A DNA stretch of 64,000 nucleotides from Pelecanus crispus (taxonomy: Eukaryota; Chordata; Aves; Pelecaniformes; Pelecanidae), in the NCBI RefSeq assembly GCF_030463565.1, contig NC_134656.1, forward strand, positions 3,520,501-3,584,500, written 5' to 3'. The notes under the pieces were generated by a model. It was not told where the DNA came from. It ran no database searches and was given only the letters and a program-made list of their open reading frames with translations. Below, piece by piece: positions 34,101-48,000 of the stretch. The position numbers and the translations under genes were made by a program. Numbering within the stretch: position 1 is the first letter of the stretch; each line of letters opens with the position of its first letter.

Positions 34101-35154
34101 CAGCCTATTATTTTTTATTAGCAGCTTCAATTTTTGGTTGTTGCTCTCCTCTCCCATTCAGAGATCCTTTAGTTCTGCTTGGAGAATATTTAAAATAAAG
34201 GCACATCTGATTTAGTTGGAGCAGCCCTCTTTCTCTAACAGCTTGATAAATTATCTGCTGCCATCACTTCTGATTACATAATTTTAGCATTTCATAACCT
34301 TAATCCTAAACTGGGGCTGGACTTTATCACAACATAAGAAGTTTATATGCACTCTGACTTGAGGTCTGCCTCAGATCCGCACTGGTTTCCAGCCATGTGC
34401 TTCTCTGGGGTAACAGAAATTTTCACTCGGCACAGAATTTGTTCCCAGGTTTAGAAGACTTTTGATTTCTGCCAAAACAGATCCCAGTACTGATTTTTTT
34501 GTACAAGTGAAGAATGAGGCTGTAAGCTCCAACAGAATATAAATATTTCCAAATCCAACTCTTTTTTTTTATGTGTTTACCCGGAGCAGTAGGTAAATGG
34601 ATATGATACTTCAATAGTTGTAATTTTCTTCTGCTTACATTATATAGCAAATACTCAGGAAAGACTGTAGGGAAATAGAAGATAACCTATGGTCAGATAT
34701 TCAAATCTGAGCATTTCCTTAAACACTGTAGGAGAGATTTCTGCCGGTCCTGCCAAACTCAATTACCCACCTTACTTACATAGTATGTAATCTGTATGTG
34801 GCCTGCGCTTCTCACTCTGTGAAAATAGTGGAGACCGCGTACCTGGTTTCCATTTTTTTATTTATTTTTTGTGAAGGTATAGCAAAGAAGCTATGAAATA
34901 TTTCAGCCTTTTCCCGTTTCATCTATAATTTGCTCTTCTTTTGCAGTAAGTAACAGAGCCACAGTTCTCTGTGCTTGGTTATCCCGTATGGCTAGTGTTG
35001 TTCGTGATAAAGAATGGAATAATATTTTCAAATAATTAAATGCAAGAGTGAAAATGTATAACCAAAGTCTATGGGAACCAACACCTGATGCTTCTGAAAA
35101 TTTTTCCTAATACTTTATCCTTAAATATATAAAGTATAGATTGTGTATATATGT

Positions 35155-35170
35155 ATAAAGTATACTTTAT
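35155..35170. repeat. Perfect 16-bp palindrome
   Basis: ataaagtatactttat is its own reverse complement. It lies in a 70-bp A/T-rich block with repeated aaagtata motifs. Probably a by-product of local AT-rich simple sequence. Confidence 0.8.
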
Positions 35171-36543
35171 TATTTCTTCAGATAATTTCTCAGTAACATT
35201 CAGGAAAACAGCAGTGCATTAATAATTTGATAAAGCAGTGCCTCTCTGATGGCAACACTATGTCTCTTTGTCTGCATGGCAGTCCCTGATGCTGCTGAAG
35301 GAGATCGACACCGTGGCGGTGAGGGCTGAGCACAGCACGGGCAGGACGGCTGCGTTTTGCCATTTACAGGCTGTGGAGACTTGGGGATACGTTCACTTTG
35401 GGCATCTGCAAACAGCTCTTCGGGAAGAAGGCTAAACTTAAAGTCCCCATATACTCAGCTGAGAGAAATGGAGAGGTTTTTCCATAGGGTAACTTAGGTT
35501 AGACTTCTCTGACTTGTCCTCTGGAGAGGCTTAGCTCTTCCCTCACGGGCAGTCAGCCCTACCCCATCTACACATCTGGGTGGGCAGTACACTGCAGTGA
35601 TGAAGTCTCTACAGAGTTGTTACAGTATATCGCACTCAAGGAACGTAAATTACAGTTCTTCAGGGGATATTATTGAGAGCAGAATTTTGAGCTCATTTTC
35701 CTGATGGTCTTTAATGACCTATTTAAAAAACCGCAACCCTAAACAGGCTTCTTACACTGGGAATTTGAAGGTGCACGGCAAAATTACAGAAGACTCAGAG
35801 CTCTTGCCCTGCGTTACCTACTGGTGAACTATTTTGTTACCTCATTTGTTTTGTGCTGTTTGGTGGGATGCTGACCAAGCTGCAAAGGGAAACTGTCATT
35901 AATTATTAAGAAATTGTCTAATCCATCAGGACATCAGTACTGCTATAATGTTTCCCCTGAGGAGACAAAAAGAGCCTTGAGTAAGGAGTTGGAGGTGTTC
36001 CAGTGAGAACATACAGCCCCAAAAAACAGTCTTACTTTTTAAGTTTGTTAAATGAAATTTCCGGATGTTTCCTTCCTTCTCAGCATTGCACACAAAAAGG
36101 TACAGCAGTTAGTTTTTAGAAAATTAAATTTCTTTTCCAGAAAAGAAATATTGTAAAGACACAGGATCCTGAGGGACTGAATTCCTCTGTCAAGACAAAT
36201 CCCCCATGGCCTTTGGGCACCACCATGGTATCTCATGAAATAATATAAAAGCTCTGACCAAGGACCGCTTTATAGTCCACCATGGTCACCCTCAAAGAGG
36301 GTTTTGGGCAATTCCACTCTTTCTCTGCCAGTAATTCCCTATTATGTGGCAAAAGATGACAAAAACCATGCAGCACAGGAGGTTCTGTAGCTGGGTGTGA
36401 AGAAGTACTAAATCTGTGTCTCCCAATTCTCAGTCCTTGTACTCTGGGAGAAAGCATCCATCTTCTGTCTGATACTACCCACTGGCATTTTACTTGACAG
36501 GTGGAAGCAGGAAAAACTGCAATAAAATGTTATCATTTGAATC

Positions 36544-36578
36544 ATTTGAATATTTGAATTTATTTCAAATATTCAAAT
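36544..36578. repeat. Perfect 15-bp inverted repeat, 5-nt loop
   Basis: Arms 36544-36558 (atttgaatatttgaa) and 36564-36578 are exact reverse complements around a 5-nt loop (tttat). Copies of atcatttga flank the hairpin on both sides (36532, 36541, 36578), so the block seems to have grown from a short repeated motif. Confidence 0.9.
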
Positions 36579-39500
36579 CATTTGAATTTAAGAAGGGATT
36601 TTGATTTTATCTCCCATTTCCAACCCTTCTTCTCCCCCTTTTTATTACAGTCCTGAATTAGGAGTGAAAGACTCATGAGCTCCTGTCTGGAGTAATAAAC
36701 CCATCTTCTGGCAACTGATAAAAAGGCTTCTTTTCTAACCATGGGAGCAAGGTTGCGAGCCTGTGGCAGGGCTCTTCATGCTTAAATCTGGTGGTTTGTC
36801 TCTCCCTCTTTGCCAGTTGCAGGTGGCCATGATTCATCTTTAAACTCTTGAATAGCCGGGGCATTTCAGGGTGCTCTGCATCTGGCTGACAGATACAGCT
36901 GCAGATGTTTTTTGTCTCTTGTGGCCGATACTGTGCATCCCCTCCCTTCTTTAAATATGTTTCAGACATGATTGTGAGCAGGAGCTGATCAGAAACATTT
37001 GTGGTGGAAAAAACAGGTTCTTTGGAAAGGGATCCTTCACAGGAGCAGAAAAAAACCAGTTTGTATAAAGCTTTTGTCAGAGATTGGTTCTAGTGTTCTC
37101 AAAAATGAAACTTCTGTTTGAAATGAAAGAGCATCTAAGTAAGCCTCACTGTCCCTTCATGATCTTCAGAACAGCGTGGGATGATATTAGTCTCCATCAG
37201 GGTTTAATTTTGTATCCCAGGCTTTCAGGAAAATACTGCTTCTATTCATCATGGCATCGGCATTTGTTGAATAAGTTTGCAAATAATACAGTAATCCTTG
37301 TCTACATTAAAGACTCTACTAATCCAGGGTGAGAAGTCTGAACATGGCAAATATTATCCTGACACAAGAAAACAGCTTTCCAAGGAAAAATGATTTCTGA
37401 AGGGGTTTTGACGGCTCTGTGCTAAAATATCTGGTAAGTTTACCAATAATTAAATACACTGCAATTTAACTAATTGTTTGATTAGGGGCAATTCTCTAGA
37501 CATTATAATGTGTCAGTTTTTCAATGACAGGGCTGACAGATTAGTCTTATATTTTCCTTTTGCTATAAATCACAGAGTATGACTTGCTAGCAAACCTGAA
37601 GTATGGAAATGAGATACAATGAAATGCACAACCACGCAGGGACTGTGGTGTTTACATTTTATTCCAAGCAATAAAGCAAAGGAAAATAACTGAGGCATAG
37701 AGAGTCTTTGTGTGCAAATGATCCTTTACAAGCAAGATCCAGCCTTGCACAATTATGTTGGGGAACGATTATGTGGAATAAACATAGGAATTTGCATTTT
37801 TTTGTATGTGTTCAGTCAAAACACAGTTTACTTCATAATAAGGAAGTGATAGCAAAAGGAGTGAAGGTAAAAGAGGTTATATATGAGGGTGAAGGAAATG
37901 GATGTGAACAGAACAGCTATAACATACCAGAGGGAATGGGCCTGCATTTCACATATTTCTAGCATGAGAATGTCCTCAAGGATCTCTCATGCAGAAAAGA
38001 GGTTCCTACAAACAGAAATGGCTACTACTATTTTATTAAAAAATTTATTATCAAGCCATGAGCCATGTCAGTGGAAGCTAATGATTGTTGTGTTATTTGA
38101 TAAGGTACCACCCAACTTTTCATGAGTCTGAGACACAGCTGGGGAATTGTTTGGTTGGTTTTTTTTTTTAAATATAAAAAAATATTTTCAAAAAATGTAA
38201 TCTGAACTTTTCCATCAGGCAATCAATAGCCAATGGAGACAACCCCACCCCACCTCTGTGAGATCCTCAGAGAGGGAGCACAGGGAACAGACGATTTCTT
38301 GGCAGTTTTAAGTAAATCCTTCCATGACACACACATGGGCTGAAGCGCAGCCCTCCTGCCAGATCTCAGCAGAGCCCTGCAATCTGATTAATCCCTGCAT
38401 GAAGCTGGGCTTATTTCACCAAGCCGTGTTTAAATCACAGTTAGTTAAAGTGGGGCATGCATGGACATCCATACAAACCTTTCTGTGGGTGTAGTTTGTG
38501 CCTCTAATTTTCTGGGGAGAGCAAAAACCACTATAAACTAGATTAAAGACAGTATTTGGGCGTCTGCATTCTGAACTGTTGTAGTGAAACTATTTTTGAA
38601 AGAGACTGAGATCGGTCCAGCTCTACTTCTGTGCATGGACGGACCCCACTGCACATACGGTCCCCATACTCTAGCCTACACCACCACAGCCTGTATTCAG
38701 ATTTCTCTCTTGGCTTCCACCCTCAAATGTTGGCTGCGGAGCATGGATGGCTCTTTGGCAAAGAAAACGGCGCTTACTCGGTGCTCCTTGGCCCCTCCTC
38801 AGCAAACCCTAAACAACACTGAGATTGCTCTGCGGTAGGAGTTTGGGTCTCCTGTTTCAGGTAGATCATTGTCTCTGCTTTTGTGAGCACTGCTACATAA
38901 TCTGGCCTAAAAAATGCAAAGGTCTTTGCTAGTAAAAAACTTCTTTCAACAACTGTTCCCATTTTCTACGGGAAATCCGACACTGTCTAAAAGCTGGGCC
39001 TTTTTTGTGTTTCCGTAATCCGCCCTCTTTCTCCATGCAAGCTTGCCCTGTAGATCTAGATCCATTTCTTTTCATGGACAGCAATACATTTTCCAGTGCC
39101 TTGATGGCTTTCAGTTCTTGGAATTTCACCGTTTCCTTTGTCCTTGCATCTGAAGCAGTTTAGATGCTGATCTGCTTTTTAAAGAGAACTGGAGCATCAG
39201 TCAGATGGATTACAGTGAAGCTGGCAGGTTCCAAAGGCTTTATGAAAAATACACTCCTTTTTGGCAGGCAAATTGTCCCCTGAAAAGGGAGTTCCACCAA
39301 AGCTGAACTTGTCTGGATCTGAGAGTTTCAGATCATTTGTGGAAAACATACATGCTTCATTTTGCCCACAACATGTATACCTCTGATGAAAAGAAATTAT
39401 TTCTCTTTACCATTCTTCTAATGTCACATAAATTAGGAAAGAGCACCAAATAAAATAAGAGTCCATTATCACTTATTATTCCATAACCTTTCCATTCAGA

Positions 39501-41488
39501 CACAGTCTTCGAAAAACTAATTAAGGAACTAGCGGTGGCTAATGCATGCACTCAAAATAATGCACATTCATACTCTATTTTCAGCAAGAGCAGCCGAGGT
39601 TCATTAACATTATACACTAACAAATGAATTCAGTCTGGGATAATGCCATCCGATTAAACTTTCCACAGCCCACTTAACTGGAGCTTTGGTGTGTGTTTGA
39701 CAGACACTTTAAACTCCCTAGAGATCCTCTGCTTTCCCATTTTCATTCCATCCCCTTCTAAAGGCCAGATTCTGTCTGCTCTCAAGTTGATTAGTGACTT
39801 GCTCTTTCCATAGAGTCCCCGAGGTTTACGTGAGATGAATTGCAGAGCTGAATGTTGTCCCGTGTGGGAAAAGGTAACAATGGGATCCAAAATGATGATG
39901 TTAACAAAAGGGTAGTTTTTCAGTTACCCCTTCACAGCCACAGCTCAGAAAATGGGTTTCAGGTAAGACCCTGGGCTGGGATTCAAGAAATGGGTTACCA
40001 TTAAGCTTAATTCTTAAACTTGAGTGAGATTGTAGACCATGTTTCCCTACTTCAGTTGTCCACTCACAAAATTAAGATGACGACTCCTTCTACCTACCGT
40101 CTCCCTTTAGCTTGCAACGTGTTTTCAGCAGGTCCTGCCTCTCAGCAAAGTCTGTGCAGTGACTATTACTATGGGACTCATCTGGGGAACGCAGGAAAGA
40201 TGCAAATTGACCGAGTTGCACAAATTTGTGCCATGAGAAGCAGAAGAATGAACAACCAAGCCTTGGAGCCTCAGACAGATGGGGATAGCAGGATGGGACC
40301 ATCCTCATCTCACAGGGATGACAAGTTATAAAAACCCAATCAAACAGCCAGCCAAGAATCCTGCAGCTGAAGCTGTTGCAGCCACCAGCAGGTGTTTAGG
40401 AGTGGAACCAGCTTAAGTGGCTGCCAGACACCCACATGTAGCAGGATGGGTATCCCTCTGCATATCGTGTCGGTTTTATTGAAATGAGATTCAAACAAGG
40501 ACTTTATTTCTTTCAGGTGGCAGCTCTATGCAAATTAAAACGTGAGTGTCAATAAATACACACTTAGGGATTGCCTTTATCATGCATTTTGATTTTTATC
40601 TTAGTGTTTTGCTGCATTTCCTCAGAAAAGTGAAGAAACAACTACTGTGTTAATAATTAATGGATTGGCTAATTGAATTGCCACCCTTTTCACTTGTGTG
40701 TTTAGCCAGTGTTCACAGTGTTTTAGAGTTCTTTCCATTAGGGTGAGAAGTGGTTGATGTCTGACTTGTATCTTCTTTGACATTAATTTATCAAGAGTAT
40801 ACACCAATTTCCAGCAAACATTGCAGAAACACAGCAGGCAGTTCCCTTGATGAGAAAGTCCTTGTCTGGACCTCCTGTGGGTGTTCTCTCCAGTGAGATC
40901 TGCCTTTCTGCCTGCTAGTGAGAAATCACAGAAACCCAAGGAGCCTGAGAGAGCCCTGCTTCATACAGTAACCCTGCACAATATGAAAACAAGGTGTGAA
41001 GTGGCAGTAGCAAGAGGTTTTTCGAGACACAGTTTGTTAAACCGTGCTTTGTAACAAGCACCGGGTGCTGCTGCTGGCAAAACATTATCACGTTTAAAAG
41101 CAGAGAAACTCCTTAAGCCCCTCAGACTCTCTGAATTGCCATGTACCCTAGGTAATTGGTTTGTTACCTGTGGCCACCTGAGCTATCTGAAAGGTCTTGA
41201 TTGCACCATTCATGAAGCCCCATGGTACAGGAGCACAGAGTCCATCCATAGCCTTTATGGTCATGCAGAAAATCATTAGAAATCATAAACAACTCCAAAT
41301 ATAGTATATTAAAAAGTCCCCTGAGTGAAGGGAAAGGCATTTCGGGAGCCTGGATCAGTTGGGAAAATGCTTTCTATTACTCTTATTTTTTTCTTTCAAT
41401 ATGCCTACTGTACAGTATTTCCTCATAATCCAATCAACTTTAATGTAGTGCTCTGTTTTCTGCTTAGGCTGTTTGGATGGATGTACTC

Positions 41489-41588
41489 CAACACACACAC
41501 AAATGCCTGCATATGTGCGTGTGTGTGTTTGTGTGTGAATCTACATACATGTGTACGTGCATAATCTACATACATGTGTACGTGCATA
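41489..41588. repeat. AC/TG microsatellite with duplicated 25-bp unit
   Basis: A short (AC)n tract is followed by interrupted (TG)n repeats. Two identical 25-bp units then follow at 41538-41562 and 41563-41587, each starting aatctacatacatgtgtacg. The perfect identity suggests a recent tandem duplication. Open frames across it are meaningless. Confidence 0.9.
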
Positions 41589-44500
41589 ACCAAAATTGAA
41601 TAAAATTCTTTGATTTTTCAGTACCCACAACTGAACAGGACTGGAATCACATTTCCACTTTGGAGGTGTGTAATAGGGTCACCTGGGTTTTGGGATGTCC
41701 TCTTTTACCCATCTGTTAGCATGTGCTTCCTGGCACCGAGATAATGTGCCCAGTGTCCTGAGATAGGCATGCGTGTACGTGGCAGTGAATTAATTTGGCC
41801 TGTGACAGCTCAGATGGCAAAAATCCTTGACTTGTCTGCCAAGAAAACTGAAAATGTGCTTCAGCTGAGATCTGTCAACAGGAGAGGAGCAGAGGGTTGC
41901 CCAGTCAGCCAGAAGATGAATTTGTGTTTGCTCTGTCAACTGCTGGAGATTGGGATGTCACTATAGAGCCTAATAAACTTCTAGTTTCTAAAGAATTAGC
42001 TGCTCTGAGATCATGTTTAATAACAATCTGGTCTGCCTGAGGTCATGCAGCTATCTGCAGCGTTGTCTCCAGGCTGGTAGTGTTGCCAATACACTGGCTT
42101 ATCAGGTCTGTTTAGGTGCATGATCCACCCAAATTAAATTTTGGCCCCTGGCGGCTTCACTTCTCAAGCCTTCTATGTGCAACACAAAGGAAGATAATTA
42201 AAAGTTAGGGGCTAGAGACTGAGAGATTAATATAGTTCATTAGATTGCTTCAGCGAAACTGAAGCAGAGACCGGGTACTGAATGCGCACAGGCACGTATC
42301 CTCATAAGAATGGTATGACACCCCAAATTTGATGGAGGTTAGCCCTTACCAAAGAGCTGATAAAATCTTTGTGACTAATCAGGCTCTTAAAAGATTAGAA
42401 CCTGAAAGTGGGAGATCTGTGAAGGGGCATGAATACGCCCTCTTTGGTGCAGACAACCGTTTCCCATCTCAGCGCGGCTTGCCAGGCAGCTGGAAGGGAA
42501 GTGCAGGGAGTGCAGATGGCTGTCTGGGTACTGAAATGCCTTATTACCCTGCATCCTCAGAGTTCATTTTAGCGGGATATACAACGTGCAAAGAAAATAT
42601 GGAACGCAGAGATTTCTTTCCTTTGTTTTTGTTTTGGCTGGATTAATTAAAGATGTCATTGATCCTGACAGGACTGCCTTGGGGTAATATGGCTGATGCT
42701 ATGCTTGCTACAAATAGCTGGTGATGAGGGTAGGCACAGCGATTTTTTTTGTGCTGTATTACTCCATTTGAGTCCACTTGAGTTCCTTTTGAACAACATT
42801 TCTCTCTAGAATTATTACGTTCTCCCTCTATTTATTGATAATGTATGGTAACTTATTCCATGACACTGGAAATGAAATTGGTTGTTGGTGACTGCACGGT
42901 TTTCATTTGAATATTCTTTAGATGCAAAGCAATAATTTAGATAGAGTTAAAGAGAAGACAGGAGACATTTCCCACCCTGCTACACTGATATCTGAGCACT
43001 GTTGAATTAGAATAGTGCTCATCTTGTAGCTATCACAAAGCAGTTCTCCAAATATTTCTCATCAAAGCTGAGATTCACTTGTCAAATGCTGGCAGGTTGG
43101 AGCTTGCAAAGATGGGGAAGGATGGAATAAATGCATTTGTGGGCAGAGGGCAGGTGACGGGGTCAGAAGCACATGACAGATCCATTTCTCTCGCAGCCCT
43201 GTAATTTGTCGTTTGACTGTCACTTCCATTTATAGGGTATGGATTGACTTGGTGACCCATAGGTGAGTGATGGGCCAAAGCATGAAGCATCTGTCTTCGT
43301 TCTAATAAGGCTGTAGTCATGGCATTACTTGGGTGCCTTAGAGGCATGAATGCATTTATCACCGTAGTACCCTTTGGAGGTTGGGCAACAATATTAAGAT
43401 TTTTCTTATTTTCTTTATTTTGGAGGCAGCAGGAGAATAAATGAGATGTTAAAGGTCACAGGGAGCATTTCTTGCAGAGCCAGGAACTAAAGCATATTCT
43501 TCTAACTCGCAGCCTAATATCTTGACTGCGAGACTCACTTGTCAGGTGGCATCCTAAAAACCTGTTCTATTTTCTCTGTTCCTCTGGGGTCTTTTGAATA
43601 TATACATGTTGAAAATATATCTGCAGAAGATATAGTTTAACAAGTTTTTCACTGCTTCTCCAAGACTGAGAACGCTTTAAAATCAGCTGTGTCCTGGTTT
43701 TGGTATTACAAATTATTATCTCTGACAGAAAAATATCAATTGTACATTGGCTTTTACTCTATGTCCATTTATGCTTGATGTCTCTCTAAATCAGTGATAG
43801 TTAAATTACAGGTGACTCATAGACAGTGATCCAGTGCTAAATCAAGTTTTATTCCTTTGGTGAAAATCCTGGAGGACAGAAATAAGGTGGCTGAAACTTT
43901 AGACCTTTCCCAAGAAACACCTTGTTCTTCCTATAAGCCCAATAAATGCTTGTCTGTTATCAGGGACAGAGCTTCGAAATGAGGCTATTTCCAAAGAGCA
44001 TCTCCATGAATAGTTATTTACTTGGTGGCATATAGTTTCAGAAAAATAAAAAAAGTAGGATCCTTCCTAATTTAAAAAGAAGAAAGGTTGTCTATCCGGT
44101 CTCAACTTCTGTGGCAATACTTCTTCCCCCTGCTTCTGAATTCCCTTAATTGCTCCTTTCTTGCCATGTTCAGGCTGTGCATGCCACTCCCTGAGCCCCA
44201 GTAGACCTCTAACAAGAACTAGGAAATGTAATTATTCCCACTCTCTCTGTTTTCATTATGTCTGTATTAATAGTCTTCCTTTTTCCAACAACCTTTGCTG
44301 ACAGCAAACCATTATCATATGATGCACATACACTGAGTACAAATTCAAGTTAATACACCATGATACACTGTCCTGCTGCTGAGCTTAATCTAATACAGTG
44401 CGATGCAGGAGGCACCGTGACACAACTTAGAATTTTATACCAGGATGCATTGTCTTGTAAAATTTTGCAAAGGGCTTTTTTAAAAGCTCTCATTCTCCAC

Positions 44501-45006
44501 CAAAATCTCCCACACTAATGTATAGAGGCTGTCTATTGCCTGCAGGCCTGATATAGGCACCTGCCGGTATCAGCTGGGTGGCTGCTTGCTTCTGTGCCAC
44601 CCTCTCCTCTCTTGACCACCTATGGGAAGAGCAGCAAGGGAAGAAGGGCTGTCAGAGGGGAGTCCTCAAAATGCCACCAATCCAGCCCCCTGCCAGTGAG
44701 CTCACTAAGCTTTACTCTTTACAGCCTTTATATGGAAATGGGCTGGCTGGGTCAGAGCGGGCAGAGGGCATGGACGATGCCAGCAGAGGATAGGGAGGAA
44801 GGGAGATCCTGTGGCCGTATGCAACCACCCAAAAAAGATTAAATTAGAGGTGTGAACACAGTGCCTTCATGGATCCTGCCAAGAAGTTTAATTAAAGTCA
44901 CTTGCTATAGCAGAGCGACCCACTTTCACTACCAGCTATCACATCAGATGTGATGTTTTATGAGATGGGCTACAACAGCAGAACAGCATTTCTGTCTTTC
45001 TGTCTT

Positions 45007-45036
45007 TTTTTTTTTTTCTTTTTCTTTTTTCTTTCC
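45007..45036. repeat. T/C-rich simple sequence
   Basis: A pyrimidine tract made mostly of T runs separated by single C residues, on the plus strand. A simple repeat without other features. Confidence 0.75.
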
Positions 45037-48000
45037 TAAGCAGAGGAAACTACAAACTCGCATTGCAGGCAAGGAGAGGAAGATGAACTTTTTATGTTGC
45101 AGTCATGGTAAAAACCACTGACACATCACATGGCTTTTCTGGATCCCAAGCTCTGTCAATAGCTCTTTCAATCCCATATTCCCTTTTTCTCTAGAGATAA
45201 AGTTTAGGTGGAGAAACAACTCTATCTTGAAAATTTGAGTGCTTTGACCTTCCATCTGTCTTCCATCTCCACATGTCCCACTGAATTTAGAATTGCAGAG
45301 TCTGGATTGCTCATCAATGCACAGTCCCCACAGCATATCTCTCTCTGGGATAGATTCTGCACTACCCCTGTCTTCCCAGGGAGCTCACAGTAAAAGATCC
45401 TTAGGCTTTGGCTGCTCCCTATCTTGCAGGATGTTGCAAGTTGTTACTGCTCGGGCACCATTACATCCCTCTGCGATGGGGGAATTTCCCCCGTCTGCCT
45501 TGGATCTGCTGACAAAGAAGCCAATGCAAAATGATGCACTATGTCTGGGAAATTGTTCCAAGCATTCTCCCAGAGTCATACAGACTGTCCTTTTTCATCC
45601 TGTTCTTTCTCCTAAGAATAAGGCCATACCATGAGCGGTAAGAAATAAGCAGGTGGAAGTAATTTGGCTGGTTATTTTTGGATTGTAATAAAGGATTTGT
45701 ATCCTCTCGCCAATGCAGTTACAGCTCTTTAGTTCATCGGACCTCCATGTAACTCCATTTGACATACTGTACGCTGCTCTGAGACCCAGACCTACCATCT
45801 GCAAATCACCAGCAAACTCCACTTGTCTTTCCACAGGGAGACAGATTTATGACAGCTGCTGCCATCTCTTCATTTTTATAGCAGACTGTTAATTTAGACT
45901 TTTCATTCAATTGAAATCCAGAGAAAATGCCAGTCCGCAGCAGCACTGACAATCATTCCTTTTCTAGAAACAGTAACACTGACGAAACAATAGAATCTTT
46001 ATTGTGAAGACTCGATAAAAGTTATGCTGATACTTGAGGAAAAAAAGAAAAGCTATCTTCAGACCATGGAAAGAGAAAACTCACCCGCCTGTCATAGTGA
46101 TGAGCCCAAAATAAAACTTTTTATCTGATGCTCCTGGACCTCTAGATCTTGGGGACAATGAAATGCAAATGCAGGCAAAGGGACTGTCCAGGCACTCTGG
46201 TTTTGCTGTGGTCTCTAGGTGCTATAGTAAACTAAATAATACTTGTGAGGAATAGCTTTTACCAGCAGGTAGACATCCATGGCATCAACACTTTTCCAGG
46301 TTTTCTTATTAACTGGCTGCACCAGGATAGAGACATCGTACTTCCATGGCTCGTACGCATTTCATGTCTCCGCTCCCCAAAGGCACCAGTAGTGCTTCCA
46401 CCTCTGAGGCAGACACTAGTTTTACACCAAACAGAGCCAATACAAAACCCAGAAGAGAGCCCACTAGTAGAAAAAACGCCCTCTCCAGGAGTGGGGAAGG
46501 AGAAACAGTGACAGCAGACCTGCTCATTTAACCAAAAGATTCAAGAAAGAAAGATGTTGAGAAAAGATACAACAACTCAGAGAGATTTCATTTCTTCTAA
46601 AGAATGTTTTGGCTTGACCTCTTTTCCCATTTATATCACTTCATACATCTCTGCCCTTGCTGTATATCATACATCCTGTCATTGTTGAAAAGAGAGGCTG
46701 AAGAAACAGAAGAACAACAAAAAAGCCCAGAAACATCCCAATTCACCCTTGCCCTCCAGCCTGCCTTCCAAAAGAGAGCAATAAGGAGCCTCATTCAAGA
46801 AAGCACTCCTTCCAGCTGCCTCCACACAGCTGCTTGAGATTAAATGGTTTCATCCTTGTAGCAGGTCGATTGATAATTGCTTCCCTACCCTCCGCCAGGA
46901 TTGCCCAGTGCATCCAATTCATGTCAGAAGCAGCAAGTGAATGGCAGAAGGCTCAAGGGTTCAGCAGCTCCTGCTGTGGATGTCACTACAAATCTGGGAG
47001 AGGCAAGAACACAGAGAGACAAAGTCTGATAGATGATAGAAATTGCAAAGGGCAGCCCATTGCCCTAACGCAATCTGGGCACTATGAGCCAACCTCCGTC
47101 TTTATAATTACATCTAGCGATCTTCCTGAGATGAAGGAAGAGCCTTTCACTGTGCTCAGCACCAATTAACTCCTTTTGCTTTGCGCCTGTGTTGTTTAAT
47201 CAATATAATTAAAGTTGAAGTAGTTAACGGGTGCCTTTGATGTAATAATAGTTGGTAATCACATACCTAACATTAGTATATATAATTTGCAGTAAGTCCC
47301 TATGCATATTAACATAAACTTGACATTTTGCTCTCATATTTAAAGCCTAGTCTATGGGACAGATGCAACGGGAGAATTGCTTTCAAAGGCTCTTGAAATA
47401 GGCTTTGGTAGGTCTGAGGGCTCGCATGGTTCCGCATGAGAGATTAATAACACTAAGAGAGGTTTTATCACAGCCAGATTATCAACAAGACATGACAGAA
47501 ACTATTGGGGTCATTGAGAATGAAGAGGCTGGGAAAGCCAAAGATATACATGAAACAGAGTAAATATTAGGGAATGCCTTTTCTAACGAGGATCCAGAGA
47601 ATTCAACACAATTCAATTTCTTGCACAATATTCTTGGCCAAAGCCAGATCCTCCAGATACCGAGTGCCAGGGGTTTTACGCATTTGTTTCTATGCATGAT
47701 CATCCCAGCATGAAAAATGGTAAGTGCAGATTAGTGATACACAAACTAAGACGAGAGCCTCTTGGCACCAGAGGGCTTGATCCCTCCTGTACCAAAGCTG
47801 TGCCATTTTGTTCCTAATAAAACAGCAACAGCTGAGGAACTGTTTGAATGCCCGGTGTGTAGAAGAACTGAAATAACCAACTCCTGAAGCTGGCAGAGCA
47901 TGGTGGAAGAGCAGTGTCAGGAGGGTCTTGTCAAGATCCTCTCAACACGTAGGAGTCTCTGATTATCAAGTCAGCCAAGACCACGTATATTGCCGCACAG

